From Bryum argenteum (taxonomy: Eukaryota > Streptophyta > Bryopsida > Bryales > Bryaceae): a stretch of 64,000 nt of DNA. Positions 59,001 to 64,000 of this stretch are shown one piece after another. The notes beneath the pieces were generated by a model, which made no database searches, had not been told where the DNA came from, and saw only the letters and a program-made list of their open reading frames with translations. Made by a program: the position numbers and the translations under genes. The stretch spans positions 9,840,727 to 9,904,726 of the forward strand of contig CM073327.1 in assembly GCA_037043015.1 (NCBI GenBank). Reading direction: 5' to 3'. The first letter of the stretch is position 1, and each line of letters opens with the position of its first letter.

Positions 59001-59905
59001 TTCGTGATCAGTTTATGAACATTTAGAGCCACACCTTCGATTGAGATCAGTATGTTGATTCATTTCTACGCTTTGTATCATCACTACATTGAAGATCGAA
59101 GGGATCGATTTTGGCTAGAACCCTAATGAACACAGACAATCGAGCATTTGAAACAATTGTGCTGCGACTGAATAATGATCACTCAATCTTGTGATCACTG
59201 CACTTTCTGATAACTGCAATCAACGAGTGAACCTTTCTGAAAAATCACACAAGATTGATTGCTCTCTAATTCCAGTAACAATGCATTCTATTTGATGAAA
59301 ATGGACGTCTTGAGTCTTTTGAAGAGGAAAGAATGTGACCAACGGAATTTTACTGGAAATAACACGATTATTCGTTCTCTACGATGCTTCACAGATCCGG
59401 ATGCAATGCAAATTCTTCTACTCTAAAATGATTCCTAGAGTCTCTTTAAGAGGAAAGAAAAAAACATATGATCAGAGTGGATTGCCTGAAAACAACACAC
59501 GATGAATTGCATTCCATGATGCTCAACAGTTCCAGAACAGTGCATTCAAGAGTGGAGTATTTGAATGTTCAAAAATTTCAACCTGGCGGTGAGGAGGGCG
59601 AGCATGTGGAGAGCAGAGACCATATGGACGGACATGGCGTGCTGAATGTAGCTCCACAGAGAGGCCATGGCGCCGGGGCTGGTGGAAGAGCCATTGGTGG
59701 TGGTGGTGAGGAGGCAGTGGCACAACACCTGCGCAAGCTCGACGCTGGGCAATCCCAGACTCTCCTCGTGGATGCACACTGCCACCTCCGTGCCCCACGC
59801 CAGCGGGTACTCATTCTGCGCCCACGCCGTCTTCGTCACCTCCACCAGCGCCTTCCATGACGCCGCAGCCGGCGCCGAAGCAGCAACAGCCCCAGTGGAT
59901 TGCAT
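53042..59905 (-). CDS. MED33: Mediator complex subunit 33 (REF4/RFR1-type)
   Basis: Thirteen coding exons (complement) are 59583-59905, 58870-58980, 58370-58699, 57721-57938, 57373-57478, 57125-57216, 56660-56996, 56153-56360, 55848-55962, 55487-55635, 54775-55411, 54205-54408 and 53042-54120. They sum to a closed 1,302-residue frame, close to Arabidopsis MED33A/B. Diagnostic stretches are PWLPFDIYMEAAMEGRRL, FLGAWTAALRLVRR, MRHLIVEACVARKLL, SVAELEKIYKTAI with ASILCGASLIRSW, and in the last exon AGPWFSMHVVAALWSQKVKR followed by WHEYIVF. It is a large tail-module Mediator subunit made of helical repeats. In Arabidopsis it represses phenylpropanoid genes and relays signals to RNA polymerase II in the nucleus. 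The start ATG (MQSTGAVAAS) is the first in frame; its coordinate may be off by one base. Exons are markedly GC-richer than the flanking spacers. Confidence 0.88.
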
Positions 59906-60261
59906 CGCTCCCACTCCCACTCCCACCTTTCCTATCGATCAACCCCTCAAAAACTCCACCTTGAAGCAACCCATCGATCCAGAATCCAATAACGAGATTG
60001 ATCAATGCTGCATTGCAGGGGGAATCGATGGGTTCATGGGGGGATTACAGAAGTCGGCATTGCTAGAGGAGTGAAAGTTAGCATGTGTTAGATTGATCGA
60101 TCATGCGGGTGCTGGTTCCGAGGAGGTGTGGAGTGCGCAAATCTATGTCTGGGCTAAAATTGGAAACCTAATACACTTTATTAATGCGGGTACGCAACTT
60201 GAGGATTTGACCTGCCGCTTGACCTGATGCGGAGTGCAGAGGGGTCTCTTTATTTCTCCCC
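59906..60261. other. 5' flank of MED33
   Basis: It probably contains the 5' UTR and promoter of MED33. No other gene is supported and no clear core promoter element is seen. Confidence 0.35.
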
Positions 60262-60263
60262 TA

Positions 60264-60496
60264 CGAGCGTGGCTCGGATGCCAGGCTCGGTGGGGATCAA
60301 TTTTCTGGCCCTTCCCGTTTCCCCCATTTGGGGCCATTTTTTGAATTTTTTTTGCAAAATTTGGGGCCTGAGGCCCCACATTACCCTTGGAAGCCCCCTT
60401 TGTGTTCAAATGGGGCCTAAACAAATTAAAAAATAGGGGCAGATTTTACCCCACCCTCCCCACCCCCACCCGAGCCTGGCATCCAAGCCACGCTCG
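60264..60496. mobile_element. Inverted-repeat element with TA flanks
   Basis: The left end CGAGCGTGGCTCGGATGCC and its near-exact inverse at the right (GGCATCCAAGCCACGCTCG, one mismatch) extend to about 30 bp through GAGCCTGGC/GCCAGGCTC. Both sides are flanked by TA. The interior is a run of GGCCCC/GGGGCC-rich words, non-coding. TA flanks fit a Tc1/mariner-type MITE but two bases are weak evidence. Confidence 0.6.
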
Positions 60497-60499
60497 TAG

Positions 60500-61768
60500 A
60501 GGATATTTAGACACTCCCAGTGCAGAGTTGTCTTTTGTCTAGCACCTTCTAGAAGCCGAATCATTTCGGTTGATGTGCCAAAGTGAGGTCATCCGCTATC
60601 AGCTCACCTACCATAATGGACACTTTGCATGGGGAGTCAAGGTCAAGCTAATTCACTCACATTTTTAGCTCAATTGGTTTCATGGGCGACTTGAAGAACA
60701 CATTAAACAACTAATTAAGCCTGGGCATTTCCCCCATGTGTAAAGTCCCTCAAGTCTATTTGTAAAAGGGAAAACAAGGCCAATTCGTATTGTTGATTAC
60801 ATTCCATGCTTTTGATTTGTTTACATTGAAATGATGACTTTCAAGCAACGGCCTCTAGGTCATGGATTGGCCTTCCATTCTTGTATCTTACAACTTTTAG
60901 AGTGCAGGCCATGTCATAAGTTGTCCCCCATCCATTATAATATGATTTTAAAAAATTGACCTTGACTCCCTCATATAAAGTCCTTTGCGCCAAGTTCAAA
61001 AATTGAACTAATTACAAGAGAGGTTTTGGCTAGAATGGCACGAATTTCAATTTAGGAAATCAATGATGGAATTAAAAATGTGAGTATTTTTTGTGCAATT
61101 GGAAAATAAGTGTAAGTCCAATGCAAGTGAAATCATCAATTTTAGGCTCTCTTATAATTTGTTATTAGTTTTTGAAGTTGGATTTATAGAGTTTCTAAAA
61201 TAATACTCTTAAATGACGCCCTAAAATCCTCATTGCCGGTACATGTCCAATCTGGCTTCAAAGCTATAATGTACTTGTGGGTTGTGTACCGAATTGGTGT
61301 CTGAAAAACCGTAGAATCAATGTATACCATATCAAGAAAGTGTACCAAAAAGTTGAGTGTAAAGTCATTACATGAAATTGCCAACAAGTATATGTTGAGG
61401 ATAAGAGGTACATGCATAAGAAGCAGAAAAATCACAAAAACAAATAAGCAATTGTATCTTGACGAGGAATTAAAAATTGGGCAACTTCAATAAAATTGTA
61501 AGTAACACTATTTTGTAACTACATTAGAAACATATCAACAAGCTTGAGAAACAAGAACATCTTGTGACAAGAGAAAAGATTTCAACCGATTATTCCATGG
61601 CTCACCAAAGAGTATTTCTCGGCCTCAACATGTATATAGTAATCATACCAAAGAATATAAAAAGGGAATATTACGAAATTGGCTCTCAAAGATTGCATAT
61701 TTACTAAAATGGCCCTTTTTATGAAGAAATTACCAGAATGGTTCTCATTCTGCATGAAGCTCATTCAA
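60500..61768. other. Intergenic spacer
   Basis: I see no supported gene, RNA or repeat family in this stretch. Confidence 0.35.
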
Positions 61769-62215
61769 TATTGTCTCTTCACACTACAACTTCAAAATTT
61801 ACAGTCGCATTTGCAAACACAACATTAGATTCACATTTGCATTCGCAAGTACGACATCAAGATGACACATTCAAGGATTAGAGTCCTTGGAAGAAATGAC
61901 AGCTGCTTGTTTGAGCGTTGAAGAGTTGGGGAAAAAACACCTACAACACATGTGTTTAGTCACTCTAGTGTGTGTAGAATACATTTTGAAGGATATATTG
62001 CGAAGTGACAATATTGAATCAGAAGATGCTTATCTTGTTGTAGTGCTTGCAGATGCGAATGTGAATTTAATGTCGTGTTTGCAAATGCAAATGTCAGTTC
62101 TGAAGATGTAGTGTGAGAAAGCAATATCGCAAGACCTAGTTCTGAAGATGTAGTGTGAAAAAGCAATATTGCAAGACCTAGTTCTGAAGATGTAGTGTGA
62201 AAAAGCAATATTGCA
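61769..62215. mobile_element. Long inverted-repeat element with triplicated right end
   Basis: Arms of about 90 bp (61,769-61,865 and about 62,030-62,130) are inverted copies sharing TTTGCAAACAC(A/G)ACATTA and TCTCACACTACA-type ends. At the right end a 42-bp unit (TTCTGAAGATGTAGTGTGAA and following, through GCAAGACCTAG) is repeated in tandem about three times to 62,215, as if the terminus had been amplified. It is non-coding. Confidence 0.68.
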
Positions 62216-63037
62216 AGACCTCAGGAGGTTGTGAATGTCATGATACTATACATAGTGTAACATTTGGTTTTTGTAACTTCTTGACAAGATAAGAAATGAT
62301 TCTCTAAATAAATATATAGATCTTATCAGGTTGAATTCGATACAAGTGATAAAAACAAGCTGGTGTGGATGATCACTACTATGAATCTACTTCAAAATAC
62401 ATTGATTCAGATATATTGTCAAATTTTGTATACTTAAGTAAGTTACAATAAAAATAATAAGTACAATAAAAAAGATTATAATTAGGTCATTTTTGTAATT
62501 TCTAGCGATTCGGGGTTATTAATACTTCCAAATTCAATATCATCAGCCACAACGACCCATTTTGAATTCCAATTATTCTCTACAACTCTCCAAAACATCG
62601 AGCTTCCGACAACACCTCATGCAGCTCCAACCAACCGGTTGTTCCCAAGGTCATAATGTCACTCGCAAAACAAAACAAACTACATGCCTTGTCAGAAATA
62701 GATATTATATATACTTTTAAGTCCATGAGAAGGAGACAACGAAGACAACGAAGCACTAAGTTCTTTGTTGGACGAACGTCACTTCATTACTTCAATATTC
62801 TCGGGACTTGAAAGATACAAATTCTGAAACGCAGTCTCTGCAATATTTAAGTTGATCGGAGACGAAATTCTACTCTCATCGGGGCATAACATGAAAAAAC
62901 AGCCCCAAAACTACATCCACACGATGCTACGATGCACAAACTCCTGAGCTCTTAACGCCCAAATTGTATATGCAAATTCCGCTATAGATTCAGTGGAAAA
63001 GGTGGGCTGGCTACTACAAAAATAAAAACGAGAATAA
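62216..63037. other. Spacer and 3' flank of BRX1
   Basis: No gene is supported. About 62,600-62,690 carries the dispersed repeat related to 13,285-13,375. The last part should be BRX1 3' UTR. Confidence 0.4.
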
Positions 63038-64000
63038 TTACTCGTCCCAGACATCAGCAAGTTCACTAGGCTCAAGCTGATTGTCTGCTTCATAAGTCTT
63101 GCGCCTCTGTTTAGCTTTGACCTTTTTCTGATACTTTCCTGCTTTCTTTCTCTTTGCTTGCGAACGCTCCTGTACAAACACTAAGTTTTAGAACAATGGA
63201 CACTTTAACCATTAAGTGAGAAGAAATCAAAGGTAGGTCAGTCATACCGCATTGGGCGATACGTAGAATGGATTCTCAAATAGGGTCTGTCCACCGAAAC
63301 TACCGCTGAAGATCTTGATCGGGTTCATGGCAAACCTCGGACCAGCCTATGATAAAACAAATGGCAGGAATCAGTACGTTATTGGTTGATGTTATATGTC
63401 AACTTTATATAGAAGGAACTAATGATCAGAATTGAAAAGTATTGTACCTCAACAAGCGTCATCTTCTCTAAGGCAGAGCGGTCAATCTTGGTAGTGGCAC
63501 TCTGAGTAGGCACTGATATCTGTGTCCACAAGAATCACGACGTATTCATAAGAAGCTGAAAGTGAATAATAAACTAAGCAACGACGAGAAGGCAAGTACT
63601 GCAACTCTTAAGTCCTAAAATTGATGTACAAACCTGATAATTGCGAAACCAAATGTGATTATCAAGGAAGGAGAATGTGAAGACATGATCGAAGAATGGT
63701 TTTGACTTCCGGTGGTCCTTCGGAGTGCAGAAAACCTACATGGCAGAGGCACAATATGAGTTTCATCACGACCACATTGAGCTGAATGTAAGGCAAAAAT
63801 GGCAACCGCATTAAGCTGAATTCAAGACATACAGACAGAAGACTTTCTTGAGAGGAGCTTACCTGCAAAAGAAGCTCTTTGAGGAGCTGTAGATGTGGAT
63901 GCATCTCAAATTCGGCAGAAAAAGAAAGAAGAGGTCTAGATCCTTTCAAATGATTTCCTGTGAGCTTCAGCTCTTCAGTTGTGTGAACTGCAATTCAACA
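63038..64000 (-). CDS. BRX1: Ribosome biogenesis protein BRX1 (Brix domain), C-terminal part
   Basis: The gene runs off the right edge. Visible exons (complement) are 63863-63987, 63634-63735, 63448-63519, 63248-63346 and 63038-63169, in agreeing phases. The encoded sequence is typical of eukaryotic Brx1: ELKLTGNHLKGSRPLLSFSA, VFCTPKDHRKSKPFFDHVFT, IWFRNYQISVPTQ, ALEKMTLVEAGPRFAMNPIK, GGQTLFENPFYVSPN, then a basic tail (KRKKAGKYQKKVKAKQRRK) and the acidic end SELADVWDE. Brx1 acts in the nucleolus in early assembly of the 60S ribosomal subunit, binding pre-rRNA through its Brix fold. About the C-terminal half of the protein is present; the 5' exons are outside the window. Confidence 0.93.

Noticed and set aside
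61960-62208. Minus-strand frame with three copies of LFHTTSSELGLAIL
   Set aside because: It is the translation of the 42-bp triplicated terminus of the foldback element.
1-64000. tRNA, rRNA genes and CRISPR arrays
   Set aside because: No cloverleaf-like tRNA gene other than the SINE head was seen, and the tandem repeats lack the repeat-spacer layout of CRISPR. The organism is eukaryotic.

Overview
The window looks like nuclear DNA of a land plant. Genes are split by short GT-AG introns, intergenic DNA is AT-rich, and four loci are recognisable plant housekeeping or regulatory genes: a plant-type MKP1 phosphatase with a gelsolin-like tail, Mediator subunit 33 (MED33/REF4-type), a plant SSX2IP/Msd1 (ADIP-domain) coiled-coil protein and the Brix-domain ribosome biogenesis factor BRX1. 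The repeat set (piggyBac-like, Tc1-like DD34E and large MULE elements) would suit a seed-free plant such as a moss, liverwort or lycophyte. That placement is inference; no species can be named from sequence alone.

Layout. 1-11.5 kb: three tandem minus-strand genes of the BMT5-like (DUF2431) rRNA methyltransferase family. The left copy is broken, the middle one carries an expanded KQKQVE hexapeptide tract, and the right one is compact and intact. Small inverted-repeat elements and minisatellites lie between them. 12-22 kb: AT-rich, gene-poor DNA with a SINE, one unrecognised minus-strand ORF and an uninterrupted MKP1-like phosphatase gene. 22-29.2 kb: GC-rich upstream block and an 18-coding-exon ADIP/Msd1-like gene (598 codons, frame closed). 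30,467-49,250: an 18.8-kb Mutator-like transposon. 49.3-50.9 kb: a four-exon 2-oxoglutarate/Fe(II) dioxygenase whose stop codon is only 12 bp from the transposon end. 52-52.7 kb: a dead Tc1 transposase. 53.0-59.9 kb: MED33 in 13 coding exons (1,302 codons, frame closed). 60-63 kb: foldback elements. 63.0-64 kb: the 3' part of BRX1, running off the window.

The most interesting object is the 18.8-kb transposon. It is bounded by 50-bp terminal inverted repeats (43 of 50 positions identical) made of ATGAGC-type heptads and by a perfect 9-bp target duplication, as expected of a MULE. It has a divergent gene pair. The rightward gene is a MULE/SWIM transposase. The leftward, ten-exon gene encodes an acidic N-terminus, a ParB/sulfiredoxin-like domain and a C-terminal DNA N4/N6-methyltransferase fold of the beta (DPPY-before-FxGxG) order. 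About twenty copies of a near-palindromic 12-mer, consensus TTCGGTRCMGAA, are scattered through the element's introns and spacers. None was seen in its exons, and none was noticed outside the element. This resembles the motif clusters by which VANC anti-silencing proteins of Arabidopsis VANDAL transposons mark their own element. The working hypothesis is that the ParB-methyltransferase protein recognises this palindrome and protects, marks or regulates the transposon. This copy has a frameshift in both main genes and nested insertions, so it may itself be non-autonomous.
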